Shown here: positions 40,811 to 49,359 of the stretch, piece after piece
Layout: the number at the start of each line of letters is the position of its first letter
How positions within the stretch are numbered: the first letter of the stretch is position 1
Assembly: GCF_023498005.1 (NCBI RefSeq)
Contig: NZ_CP097289.1
Location: 1,426,001-1,490,000, forward strand
DNA length: 64,000 nucleotides
DNA from: Streptomyces durmitorensis
GTDB taxonomy: Bacteria; Actinomycetota; Actinomycetes; Streptomycetales; Streptomycetaceae
Direction: 5' to 3'
Program-made: the position numbers and the translations under genes
The notes under the pieces: model-generated
Seen by the model: only the letters and a program-made list of their open reading frames with translations
The model's database searches: none
What the model was told of the DNA's origin: nothing

Positions 40811-42279
40811 GACGACGGCGCGGGCGCGCGGTCCAGGAGCGACGCGACCGCCGAGCGGAAGCCGCCGAGGCGCTCGGCGGCCTGCGTGGCGTCGATCTTC
40901 GGCTCGTACACGGTGGCGGGCCGCCACCGGGAGACCGCGTCCCGCACCGTGAGCTTCGGATCGATGCCCATGCGTGCTACCGCACCCACGCCCAGGGCGG
41001 TCACATCGGGCAACGCCGATACCTCGACCGGGAGTTGGAGCAGGTCGGCCTGGGTCTGCATCAGGAGGGCCGAGCGGGTCAGGCCGCCGTCGACGCGCAG
41101 GCTCGTCAGGGGCTCGCCCAGGTCGGCGGTCACGGCGTCGGCGAGCGATGCGACCTGGGCCGCGATGCCCTCGCACAGGGCGCGCACCAGATGACCGGGA
41201 GCGGTGTCGAGGCCGAGGCCGGTGATCGAGCCGCGCAGGTCGCCGCGCCACCAGGGCGCCGCGAGCCCGGCGAGCGCGGGCACGAAGGTGACACCGGCCG
41301 TGTCGGGCACCGACGAGCCCACGAGGTCGAGGTCGGCGGCCCCTTCGATCACCCCGAGGTCCGTGAGCCAGCGGACGGCGGACGCGGCCGTGTAGACCTG
41401 TCCGTCGAGGCAGTAGCTGCTCTCGCCCGCGAGTCGCCAGGCGACACAGCTGACCAGGCCGGAGCCGCCCCTGCGTGGCCGGGAGCCGGTCTGGGCGAGC
41501 AGGAACGCCCCGGTGCCGTACGTGCACTTGGCGGTTCCCGGTTCGGTCACGTCCTGGGCGAGCAGCGCGGCCTGCTGGTCCACGAGGAGTCCGGTCAGCG
41601 GGAGTTCGGGGCCGAAGGCCTTGGTCGTGCCCACCGGGCCCGCCGCGTCGACGACGCGCGGCAGCCGCTCGTCGGCGAGACCGAAGACGTCCAGGGCGCG
41701 CGGCGACCACGCGACGTCGTCCAGGTCGAGGAGCTGGGTGCGGCCGGCGGTCGCCGCGTCCGTGACGAACTCTCCGGTGAGTTGATGGATCAGCCAGGCG
41801 TCGCTGGTGGTGACGACGCCCTCCCGGGTGAGGTGGCGGCGTATCCACGCCATCTTGGGCGCTGCGAAGTAGGGGTCGAGGGGGAGCCCCGTCAGGTGGG
41901 TCAACTCATCCGCGTACGGGGCGAGTTCCGCGCACAGCGGCTCCGCACGCCGGTCCTGCCAGACGATGGCCTCGGTCAGCGGGCGGCCGGAATCGGGGTC
42001 CCAGGCGAGCACCGTCTCGCCCTGGTTGGCGAGGCCGACCGCGGCCACCGGCTCCCCCGCGTCGGCCAGGGCGCGGCGTCCCGCGTCGACGACCGAGGCG
42101 AGGAGCGCCGCCGGATCCACCTCGACCCGGCCGCCGGGGAGATGGCGCGGGCGTACGGGAGCGGCGCCGGAGCCGATCACGCCGCGTTCCGGACAGAGGA
42201 CGAGAGCCTTCGTGCCGGACGTGCCCTGGTCGATGGCGAGGACAGCCTCGCCGCGCGGTCCTCTGCCATTCGTGATCAC
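40807..42279 (-). CDS. FGGY-family carbohydrate kinase (glycerol kinase-like)
   Basis: 490 residues. The N-terminal phosphate loop is LAIDQGTSGTKALVL; KCTYGTGAFLLAQTG and LRVDGGLTRSALLMQ are the two FGGY signatures. With the GlpA-like dehydrogenase downstream, a polyol or glycerol is the likely substrate, phosphorylated then oxidised. GTG at 42279 places the loop at residue 10; longer reading frames add an unconserved leader. Confidence 0.9.
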   Translation of the reverse strand: MITNGRGPRGEAVLAIDQGTSGTKALVLCPERGVIGSGAAPVRPRHLPGGRVEVDPAALLASVVDAGRRALADAGEPVAAVGLANQGETVLAWDPDSGRPLTEAIVWQDRRAEPLCAELAPYADELTHLTGLPLDPYFAAPKMAWIRRHLTREGVVTTSDAWLIHQLTGEFVTDAATAGRTQLLDLDDVAWSPRALDVFGLADERLPRVVDAAGPVGTTKAFGPELPLTGLLVDQQAALLAQDVTEPGTAKCTYGTGAFLLAQTGSRPRRGGSGLVSCVAWRLAGESSYCLDGQVYTAASAVRWLTDLGVIEGAADLDLVGSSVPDTAGVTFVPALAGLAAPWWRGDLRGSITGLGLDTAPGHLVRALCEGIAAQVASLADAVTADLGEPLTSLRVDGGLTRSALLMQTQADLLQLPVEVSALPDVTALGVGAVARMGIDPKLTVRDAVSRWRPATVYEPKIDATQAAERLGGFRSAVASLLDRAPAPSS

Positions 42280-42514
42280 CGCGGAAGCCTGCAACAGGGG
42301 CCCGGAAGGCGTCAAGAGCCCCCCTCGCGGCCCGATCCCGCCCCGTCCATTTCTCAAATTGCCAACCGGCGCGCCGAGTTGAACATAAGTCGACCCCAAA
42401 AGATCCACGAATCGCCCTGAGAACGGAAGTTACGGATCTACACTGACCGCCGAACAACATCACCTACTCATAGGCCAGTTCACGCCGTCCGCCCTCCTCC
42501 CCCACAGAGGATTC

Positions 42515-43507
42515 ATGCCCAATCCGTCAGGCCGCCCCGTTTACCACCCGGCGGGCCACGACGAACAGTTGCGCGCCGTGCTCCAGGACCTCAAGGCGGG
42601 TCGCTGGGTGTCGACGCGCAACCTGCTCGACTCGACACCCGACTGGGGACTGTGGACGCAACGCACGCAGATCCTGGCCGCCGCCGTCGCCGGCTCCGAC
42701 GTGATCAAGGCCTGGCAGGCCGAGGAGCCGCACAGTGCCGCCGCCTCTGTCCTGCACACCCGGGTCCTGGTCGAGCGGACCCTGCGCGCCCACCGCGCCG
42801 GACACCGCCACACCAACGAGCTGTGGCGCGAGGCAGCAGCAGCGTGCGGATCCGCGATCGACGCCTTCCCCGAGGATCCCGTGCCGTGGGTCTGCCTGCT
42901 CGCCCTCGCCCAGCTCGACAAGGGGCAGCGGTGGGACGAGCACCGGGTGCCGGCCCCCGAGCCGATGCTGTTCCCCGGCCCCTGGCACCTCCTCGCCGAG
43001 GCCGACAAGCGCGACCCGGGCAACCGCGAGGCCTACCACCGGATGCTCCAGTTCGCGTACACCCGCCGCCCCGGAGGCCCGCTCACCGAAGCGGTCAACT
43101 TCGCCCACTGGGCGTCCGGTTCGGCCTATGCGGGATCGGCGCTCCACGTACTGCCCCTGTATGTGCGCGTCGAGCGTTACCGCAAGGACGGCGGCGCCGA
43201 GCACGCCCTGGATCTGCACTGGATAGGGGAGGACGCGACCCGCTCCGCCCTGCGCGCCCTGCACCTGTGGTTCGAGCACGCGCTGCCCGCGGCGACCTCG
43301 CTCCTCGACCTCAGCCATCTGGCCCACGCGCTGTGGGGAGCGCACCAATTCCAGGACGCGACCAGGGTGTTCGAGGCCCTCGACCCCTTCTACACCGTGG
43401 CGCCCTGGACGTACCGCACACGCTCACCCGGTGACGCGGACGCGGCGGCCGAGGCCTTCATGCAGGCACGTACGCGCTGTCTGAGCGCCGCACGAGATCC
43501 GGGCTGA
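42515..43507 (+). CDS. Hypothetical protein, TPR-like alpha-solenoid
   Basis: 330 residues, nearly all helical with Ala/Leu-rich repeats and no membrane segment: WREAAAACGSAIDAFPEDPVPWVCLLALAQLD, WHLLAEADKRDPGNREAYHRML and LDLSHLAHALWGAHQFQDATRVFEAL look like TPR-type helix pairs. AGAGG before the ATG supports the start. I do not recognise a specific function. It has its own promoter region, divergent from the kinase operon. Confidence 0.82.
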   Translation: MPNPSGRPVYHPAGHDEQLRAVLQDLKAGRWVSTRNLLDSTPDWGLWTQRTQILAAAVAGSDVIKAWQAEEPHSAAASVLHTRVLVERTLRAHRAGHRHTNELWREAAAACGSAIDAFPEDPVPWVCLLALAQLDKGQRWDEHRVPAPEPMLFPGPWHLLAEADKRDPGNREAYHRMLQFAYTRRPGGPLTEAVNFAHWASGSAYAGSALHVLPLYVRVERYRKDGGAEHALDLHWIGEDATRSALRALHLWFEHALPAATSLLDLSHLAHALWGAHQFQDATRVFEALDPFYTVAPWTYRTRSPGDADAAAEAFMQARTRCLSAARDPG

Positions 43508-43583
43508 GGGCCCCCACCCCCCGGGCCTTCTTAGTCAGCACCACCCGCTCCCCGACCCACCGCTCCCCGACGGAGGTACATCC

Positions 43584-45113
43584 GTGTCCCGCACCACCTG
43601 GTCGAGCCCATCATCGACCGACGCGCCACTGCCCGACGAGGAACAGAGGCTCAGGGAGCTCGGCTATCAGCCGGTCCTGGCACGCCGGATGGGCGGCTTC
43701 GGCAACTTCGCCATCAGCTTCTCGGTCATCTCGATCCTCTCCGGCTGCATGACCCTGTACGGCTTCGGGCTCGGCACGGGCGGCCCCGCCGTGATGCTCT
43801 GGGGCTGGGCGGGTGTCGGCCTCTTCGTGCTCTTCGTCGGCCTGGCGCTCGCCGAGGTCACCAGCGCGTACCCGACGTCGGGGGCGCTCTACTACATGGC
43901 CGACCGGCTCGGCGGGCGTCGCTGGGGCTGGTACACGGGCTGGTTGAACCTGCTCGGTCTCCTCGGCGCGATAGCGGGCATCGACTACGGCGCCGCGCTC
44001 TTCACCGGCGCGTTCCTGAACCTGAAGTTCGGCTTCACGCCGACGCCGGAGAAGACCTTCCTGATCTTCCTCTGCATCCTGCTGCTTCACGCCGTCCTGA
44101 ACCTCTTCAACGTACGCCTGGTGAGCCTGCTCAACTCGATCAGCGTGTGGTGGCACGTGGCGGGCGTCGCCGTGATCGTGGGCGTCCTCGCGATCGTGCC
44201 CGACCACCACCAGTCGCCGGGGTTCGTCTTCGGCGAGTTCGTTAACAACACCGGCTGGGACAACCCGCTCTACGTCACGGCGATCGGTCTGCTCCTCGCC
44301 CAGTACACCTTCTGCGGGTACGACGCGTCCGCGCACCTGTCGGAGGAGACCTCCAACGCCTCGGTGTCGGCGGCGCGCGGCATCGTGCGTGCCATCTGGG
44401 CGTCGTGGATCGCCGGGTTCATTCTCTTGGCCGGGCTGACGTTCGCGATCCAGGACTACGCGGGCACGGTCGGCACCGACACCGGTGTGCCGCCCGCGCA
44501 GATCATGATCGACGCGATCGGTGAGTCCGGGGCGACGGCGCTGCTGCTCATCGTGATCGTGGCGCAGTTGTTCTGCGGCAACGCCGAGACGGCCGCCGCG
44601 AGCCGCATGGTCTTCGCGTTCAGCCGCGACAACGCGCTGCCCGGCTCGAAGATCTGGCGCAAGGTCAGCTCCCGCACCCAGGTCCCGGTGCCCGCGGTGT
44701 GGCTCTCGGTGGGCCTGGCCGCCGTCATCGCCCTGCCGTCCCTGTACTCGGCGACCGCGTACACGGCCGTGACCGCCATCAACGTCATCGGGATCACGCC
44801 CGCGTACGCCATCCCGATCTTCCTGAGGCTGCGGGCGGGCGACCGCTTCCAGCCGGGCCCGTGGAACCTGGGCCGCTGGAGCAAGCCGATCGGCTGGGTG
44901 GCCGTGATCTGGGTGGCGTTCGTGACGGTCCTGTTCTGCCTGCCGCAGGCTTCGCCGGTGACGGTCGACACGATGAACTACGCGTCGATCGCGCTCGCCG
45001 TGGTGCTGACCCTCGCCACGGTGTGGTGGTTCGTGGCGCGGCGCTCCTACAGCACTCCGTCGGCGTACGGGTCGGAGCGGGAGCAGGCGGAGATCGCGGA
45101 GGACATCATCTAG
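43584..45113 (+). CDS. APC-superfamily amino-acid/GABA permease
   Basis: 509 residues with about 12 membrane helices and the family N-terminus ELGYQPVLARRMGGFGNFAISFSVISIL. DASAHLSEETSNASVSAARGIVRA is the consensus cytoplasmic segment of GABA/choline-type permeases. GGAGG lies 7 bases before GTG 43584. Substrate probably an amino acid or amine. Confidence 0.93.
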   Translation: MSRTTWSSPSSTDAPLPDEEQRLRELGYQPVLARRMGGFGNFAISFSVISILSGCMTLYGFGLGTGGPAVMLWGWAGVGLFVLFVGLALAEVTSAYPTSGALYYMADRLGGRRWGWYTGWLNLLGLLGAIAGIDYGAALFTGAFLNLKFGFTPTPEKTFLIFLCILLLHAVLNLFNVRLVSLLNSISVWWHVAGVAVIVGVLAIVPDHHQSPGFVFGEFVNNTGWDNPLYVTAIGLLLAQYTFCGYDASAHLSEETSNASVSAARGIVRAIWASWIAGFILLAGLTFAIQDYAGTVGTDTGVPPAQIMIDAIGESGATALLLIVIVAQLFCGNAETAAASRMVFAFSRDNALPGSKIWRKVSSRTQVPVPAVWLSVGLAAVIALPSLYSATAYTAVTAINVIGITPAYAIPIFLRLRAGDRFQPGPWNLGRWSKPIGWVAVIWVAFVTVLFCLPQASPVTVDTMNYASIALAVVLTLATVWWFVARRSYSTPSAYGSEREQAEIAEDII

Positions 45114-45147
45114 CAGGCACCTGCCGGACGGCCGCGCCCCAACCTCC

Positions 45148-45702
45148 TCATGGGGTGCGGTCGTTGAGGATCCGCTGGAAGAGCCGGTGGTCGCGCCAGG
45201 CGCCGTTGATGTGCAGGAACTCCGGCGCGACACCGAACTCCTCGAAGCCGCACTTGGCGAGGACCCGCTGCGAGGGCACGTTGTCGAGGAGGGTGCCCGC
45301 CTCGACGCGGTGCAGGCCGAGCTCGGCGTCCGCGGACGCGCAGGCGTACATGACGGCGGCGGTGGCGAGGCCGCCGCCGATGTGGTCCACGTCGATCCAG
45401 TAGCCGAGGTTTCCGCTGCGCAAGGGGCCAAGCACGATGCCGGACAGGGTGACCGAGCCGACGATGTCCCCCTCGCGGTCGAGCACCCAGGGAGCCGCCC
45501 GCCCCGCCCGGCACTCCTCCAGCTGGGCACGGAGCCGGGCGGCCTGTGCCTGCGAGGTGAAGTAGTCCTCGGGCCGGGTGGGTTCCCACGGCTCCAGGTG
45601 GGCGCGGCTGCGCAGGCGGGCGCGGGCGAGACCGTCCGCGTCCTCCAGCGTGACGGGGCGCATGACGACGTCCGGGGTGATGCGGGCGGATTCGGTGATC
45701 AT
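45148..45702 (-). CDS. GNAT acetyltransferase (RimJ/RimL-like)
   Basis: 184 residues. GNLGYWIDVDHIGGGLATAAVMYAC is the acetyl-CoA loop region, HRVEAGTLLDNVPSQRVLAKCGFEE the following strand-helix, and WRDHRLFQRIL the C-terminus, as in ribosomal-protein Ala acetyltransferases. The substrate could also be a small amine. Confidence 0.92.
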   Translation of the reverse strand: MITESARITPDVVMRPVTLEDADGLARARLRSRAHLEPWEPTRPEDYFTSQAQAARLRAQLEECRAGRAAPWVLDREGDIVGSVTLSGIVLGPLRSGNLGYWIDVDHIGGGLATAAVMYACASADAELGLHRVEAGTLLDNVPSQRVLAKCGFEEFGVAPEFLHINGAWRDHRLFQRILNDRTP

Positions 45703-45745
45703 GCGCCAAGCGTAGGCACTGCGGCAGATGCGCGCGCCGGTTGGT

Positions 45746-46492
45746 TCACCTTCCGCCCGCCACCCGCAGGATCGTTCCGCTCGCGTAGGACGCCTCGTCC
45801 GAGAGCAGCCAGGCGACGGCCGCCGCGATCTCCTCCGGCTGGCCCGCGCGTCCCAGCGGGATCCCCGCGGCGAGCTTCGCCGGGCGCTCGGGGTCGGCGT
45901 GGAACTCGGTCCAGATCACGCCCGGAGCGACGGCGTTGACGCGGATGCCGTCCGGCGCGACCTCCTTCGACAGACCGACCGTCATCGTGTCGACGGCTCC
46001 CTTGGCGGCGGCGTAGTGGACATACTCGCCCGGGGCGCCGAGGGTCGCCGCCGCGGAGGAGATGTTCACGATGCCGCCGCCGGCGCCGCCCGCGCCGGTC
46101 CGCGTCATGTCGCGGATCGCGCGGCGGGCGCAGAGGAGATAGCCCAGTACGTTCACGTCGAGCGCGCGGCGCATGGCGGCGGCGTCGGCCTGGGCGAGGG
46201 GGCCCACCGGGGCGCCGATCCCGGCGTTGTTCACCAGTCCCGTGACCGGGCCCAGCTCCGCGGCGGCGGTCTCGAAGAGGCGGTCGACGTCGGCCTCGTC
46301 CGCGGTGTCCATGCGGACGGTGACGCAGCTTGCGCCGGTCGCGCGGACTTCAGCAGCCGTCTTTTCGGCGGCGTCGGCGTCGGCGTGGTACCCGAGGGCG
46401 ATGTGGTGGCCGTCTGCGGCGAGGCGGGTGGCGATGGCCGCGCCTATGCCGCGGCTGCCGCCGGTCACTACCGTGACGGGGTGGTGCTGCAC
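45746..46492 (-). CDS. Short-chain dehydrogenase/reductase (FabG-like)
   Basis: 248 residues: TGGSRGIGAAIATRLA cofactor loop, NNAGIG, NISSAAATLGAPGEYVHYAAAKGAVD with catalytic Ser-Tyr-Lys, and VNAVAPGVIWTE. NADP or NAD-dependent oxidoreduction of a hydroxy/keto group. GGAGG 5 bases ahead of GTG 46492 fixes the start. Confidence 0.94.
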   Translation of the reverse strand: MQHHPVTVVTGGSRGIGAAIATRLAADGHHIALGYHADADAAEKTAAEVRATGASCVTVRMDTADEADVDRLFETAAAELGPVTGLVNNAGIGAPVGPLAQADAAAMRRALDVNVLGYLLCARRAIRDMTRTGAGGAGGGIVNISSAAATLGAPGEYVHYAAAKGAVDTMTVGLSKEVAPDGIRVNAVAPGVIWTEFHADPERPAKLAAGIPLGRAGQPEEIAAAVAWLLSDEASYASGTILRVAGGR

Positions 46493-46540
46493 GTGATCCT
46501 CCGGAGGTGCGGGGTGAACGGGGTTGCTGTTTGATCGATC

Positions 46541-46666
46541 ATTCCCCAACCCCGCCCCTTCCCGGCTGTGACATTCGCGGCTCCGCCGCGGGCCGCTCCG
46601 GCGCGGGAGCCTTGGTTGCCGACATCACCGGCTCCGCCGAGTTCGTCCTCAAACGCCGGACGGGCT
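46541..46666. repeat. Second copy of the intergenic repeat (inverted relative to 37972-38039)
   Basis: 46600-46666 is the reverse complement of 37972-38039 apart from about four differences, and 46541-46562 repeats the CCCCAACCCCGCCCCTTCCC end. Only one terminal repeat is preserved here. It lies after the NmrA-like gene and before the SDR gene. Confidence 0.75.
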
Positions 46667-46685
46667 GAAAGATGCGGCCCGGACC

Positions 46686-47576
46686 TCAGCCCCGACGCCC
46701 CCGTACGAACTCCGCCAGCGTCCCCGGTTCCCTCCCCCCGAACCGCTCGATCGTCTCCGTCACCTGATACAGCTCGTGGTGCGCGCCGATCAGGCGGAAC
46801 AGTTCCCACAGTTTGTCCAGGTGGGCCACCACGTGCGCGTCCCCGTACAGGGACGTCGCCCGCTCCCGCCATTCCTCCGGCGACGCGTCCACGTACTTCA
46901 GGCCGCCGCCGAACGTCTCCACCACCTCGCCGACCGTCAGCACCTGTCCCGTCAGGAGCACCACGGGATCGGGGCACTCCGGCATCGGGGCCGCCAGCAG
47001 GCCCGCTGCCACCCGCGCCACGTCCTCCCCCGCGATCAGCGGAAGCACCGTGTCCAGGGAGCCGAGCGGCATCACCAGTTCGCGGCCGCCGCCCGCCCGG
47101 ACCAGGAAGTCCAGGTTCTCGAAGAAGACCCCGGCCCGCAGATGCACCGCCCCGATCCCCGCCCAGTCGAAGACCTCCTCGGCGACCCAGTGCTGCCGCA
47201 TCCGAGGTGTGCCCGCGTCCGGCGACGCCGCCAGCTGGGAGACCTCGACGACGCGTTCGAGGCCCTCGCGCCGGGCCGCCGCCGCGAAGGCGCCGGTTGC
47301 CTCCAGCAGGCCGTCGGTCACCGGGTACGTGAAGAAGGCGCGCCGCACACCCCGCACGGCCGCGAGCACGTCCGTGACCTCGCGGAGGTCGCCGACGACC
47401 ACCTCCGCGCCCGCCTTCCGCAGCGCGGCGGCGCGTTCGTCGTCGGTGCGCACGAACGCGCGTACCGCCTCGCCCCGCTCCAGGAGCCGCCGCACCACAT
47501 GACGGCCGGTGGAACCCTGCTGTCCCCCCGCCGCTCCGGTGACGAGGACCGGTTCGTTCGACTGCATCGCGCTCAC
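46686..47576 (-). CDS. NmrA-like NAD(P)H-binding protein
   Basis: 296-residue atypical SDR: VLVTGAAGGQQGSTGRHVVRRLLERG cofactor loop, VVGDLREVTDVLAAVRGVRRAF, and no Tyr-x3-Lys, as in NmrA redox-sensing or quinone-reductase relatives. GTG at 47576 overlaps the upstream stop; an ATG nine bases later is an alternative. Confidence 0.9.
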   Translation of the reverse strand: MSAMQSNEPVLVTGAAGGQQGSTGRHVVRRLLERGEAVRAFVRTDDERAAALRKAGAEVVVGDLREVTDVLAAVRGVRRAFFTYPVTDGLLEATGAFAAAARREGLERVVEVSQLAASPDAGTPRMRQHWVAEEVFDWAGIGAVHLRAGVFFENLDFLVRAGGGRELVMPLGSLDTVLPLIAGEDVARVAAGLLAAPMPECPDPVVLLTGQVLTVGEVVETFGGGLKYVDASPEEWRERATSLYGDAHVVAHLDKLWELFRLIGAHHELYQVTETIERFGGREPGTLAEFVRGRRG

Positions 47577-48631
47577 CGCCGTTCACCCCCTCCGTCTTCT
47601 CCGCGCCGCAGCGTGAGCGTGAACGCGCCCTGCCGCTCCAGCTCCCTCAGGAACTCCTCCGCGGCGAAGGCCTCACCGGGCGCGAGGACCCCCGTCTTCG
47701 TCGGCCCCCTGCCCTCCGCGATCCGCACCGCCGCCTCCACCGAGGCCAGCGCTCCGGCCCGCCACAGGTCGTGGCCGGTCAACTGCCCTGCCGCCGCTCC
47801 CCCTTCCCACATCGCCTGGACGGCGACGGTGAAGTCGGTGCCCGCCCGTTCGGCGGCGCCGATGTGCTCGCTGGCGAAGGCGTCCGTCGCCTCGAAGGCG
47901 CTCGTGCTGAGCATCAAGTCGATGTTGCGGACGGGGACATGGCGCGGCAGGGTCACCGTCTCGAAGGACGGGAACGGCGCGATCATCGTGCGCGGACCGA
48001 GTGGCGGCGGGAAGGGGAAGACGGCGTTACGCGGCTCGACGTAGCCCGCGTGCAGGGCGCCGTCGCTGAAGGTGAGGCGTTCGGTCTCGGCCAGGAGGCG
48101 GGTCGCGGTGTTCTTGGCTCCGGTGGTCAGGCGCCAGCCGTTCACGGCGTAGGCGACGACGATCCGGTCGATGCCCGCGATGCCGTCCGACACCGCGCCC
48201 GCGAGGAGGTCGCCGAGGCCTCCGTAGAAGCTGACGCCGGGGACCATGACGGCGCCGGTGCGCTGCGCCGTGGCCTGCGCGGTGTCGAAGACCGCTTTCA
48301 CGTGGTGGGGTTCGAGGGCGTGGTCGACGTAGTGGCAGCCGGCTTCCGCCGCGGCGGTGGCGACGGGTGCTCCGGTGACGGCGAAGGGGCCCGCGCACTG
48401 GATGAGGACGTCGGCCGCCGCCATCACCTCGCGCAGGGCCGCGACGTCGTCCACGGGGGCGGTACGGGTCCGAACTCGATCCCCCGCGTCGAGTTCGTCG
48501 GCCAGCGCCCGCAACGCAGCGGCGTCGCGGCCCACCAGGAGCAACTCCTCATCTCTGGCGAGTAGTTCGGAGGCTACGAGCCGTCCGGTGTGGCCATAGG
48601 CTCCGTAGATGGCGAAGAGCGGTTTTGTCAT
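47573..48631 (-). CDS. Saccharopine dehydrogenase-like NAD(P)-binding protein
   Basis: 352 residues: AIYGAYGHTGRLVASELLARDEE nucleotide loop, QCAGPFAVTGAPVATAAAEAGCHYVD and GVSFYGGLGDLLAG are typical of the saccharopine dehydrogenase-like trans-enoyl-reductase family. It is divergent from the TetR gene and probably controlled by it, and is coupled to the NmrA-like gene. Confidence 0.9.
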   Translation of the reverse strand: MTKPLFAIYGAYGHTGRLVASELLARDEELLLVGRDAAALRALADELDAGDRVRTRTAPVDDVAALREVMAAADVLIQCAGPFAVTGAPVATAAAEAGCHYVDHALEPHHVKAVFDTAQATAQRTGAVMVPGVSFYGGLGDLLAGAVSDGIAGIDRIVVAYAVNGWRLTTGAKNTATRLLAETERLTFSDGALHAGYVEPRNAVFPFPPPLGPRTMIAPFPSFETVTLPRHVPVRNIDLMLSTSAFEATDAFASEHIGAAERAGTDFTVAVQAMWEGGAAAGQLTGHDLWRAGALASVEAAVRIAEGRGPTKTGVLAPGEAFAAEEFLRELERQGAFTLTLRRGEDGGGERR

Positions 48632-48645
48632 GCTCAACTCGCTTC

Positions 48646-48660
48646 CATACCGAAGGTATG
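48646..48660. promoter_or_regulatory. Candidate TetR operator
   Basis: CATACC-GAA-GGTATG, six-base perfect arms, lies between the divergent saccharopine-dehydrogenase-like gene and the TetR gene. Confidence 0.7.
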
Positions 48661-48714
48661 CAACTGGTGCGGAACCTACGTACCCTGAGTATGTCCGTCA
48701 AGAGGAGCCGACCC

Positions 48715-49359
48715 GTGATCCCGCCCGCGCGCCCAACTGCCCGCCGTACACAGGCGGAACGCTCCGACGCGACCACCGCGCAGCTGATCACCGCGGCGCA
48801 GCGGCTCTTCGGCAGGGACGGGTACGCGACGACCTCGATCGTCGCCGTGGCGGCCGACGCCGGGGTCACCAAGGGTGCGGCCTACCACCACTTCGAGGGC
48901 AAGGCCGCCCTCTTCCACGCGGTGTTCGTCCGTGAACAGGAGGAGATCGCGGCGGAGTTGGAGCGCGCGGCGGCCGAGGAACCCGATGCCTGGTCCGCGC
49001 TGCGGCGCGGCTGCCGCCGCTTCCTGGAGCACTGCCTCGACCCCGGATTCCGGCGGATCGTGCTGCTCGACGCGCCCGCGGTCCTGGGCTGGGAGACCGT
49101 CCGCGAGATCGAATACGCCCATACGCTGCGGGTGTTGACCGGCGGCATGCGTGCGGCTGCGGCCGCAGGACACATCGGCGAGGGGGATCTGGACGTGCGC
49201 TGCCAGATGATGTTCGGCGCGCTGTGCGAGGCGGGCATGCTCCTGGCCCGCTCGCCCGACCCCGCCTCCGCCCTCACCTCGGTGACGGCGGAGGCCGAAC
49301 GGCTCCTGTCGGCGCTGGCCGGGCGCCCCCTGGACCGTTCCCCTGGGCCACTCCCCTAG
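48715..49359 (+). CDS. TetR-family transcriptional regulator
   Basis: 214 residues; ITAAQRLFGRDGYATTSIVAVAADAGVTKGAAYHHFEGKAAL is the TetR DNA-binding domain and the rest a helical ligand domain. GAGGAG 7 bases before GTG 48715 decides the start; ATG 48691 lies closer to the operator without a ribosome site. Expected to repress the divergent operon. Confidence 0.93.
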   Translation: MIPPARPTARRTQAERSDATTAQLITAAQRLFGRDGYATTSIVAVAADAGVTKGAAYHHFEGKAALFHAVFVREQEEIAAELERAAAEEPDAWSALRRGCRRFLEHCLDPGFRRIVLLDAPAVLGWETVREIEYAHTLRVLTGGMRAAAAAGHIGEGDLDVRCQMMFGALCEAGMLLARSPDPASALTSVTAEAERLLSALAGRPLDRSPGPLP

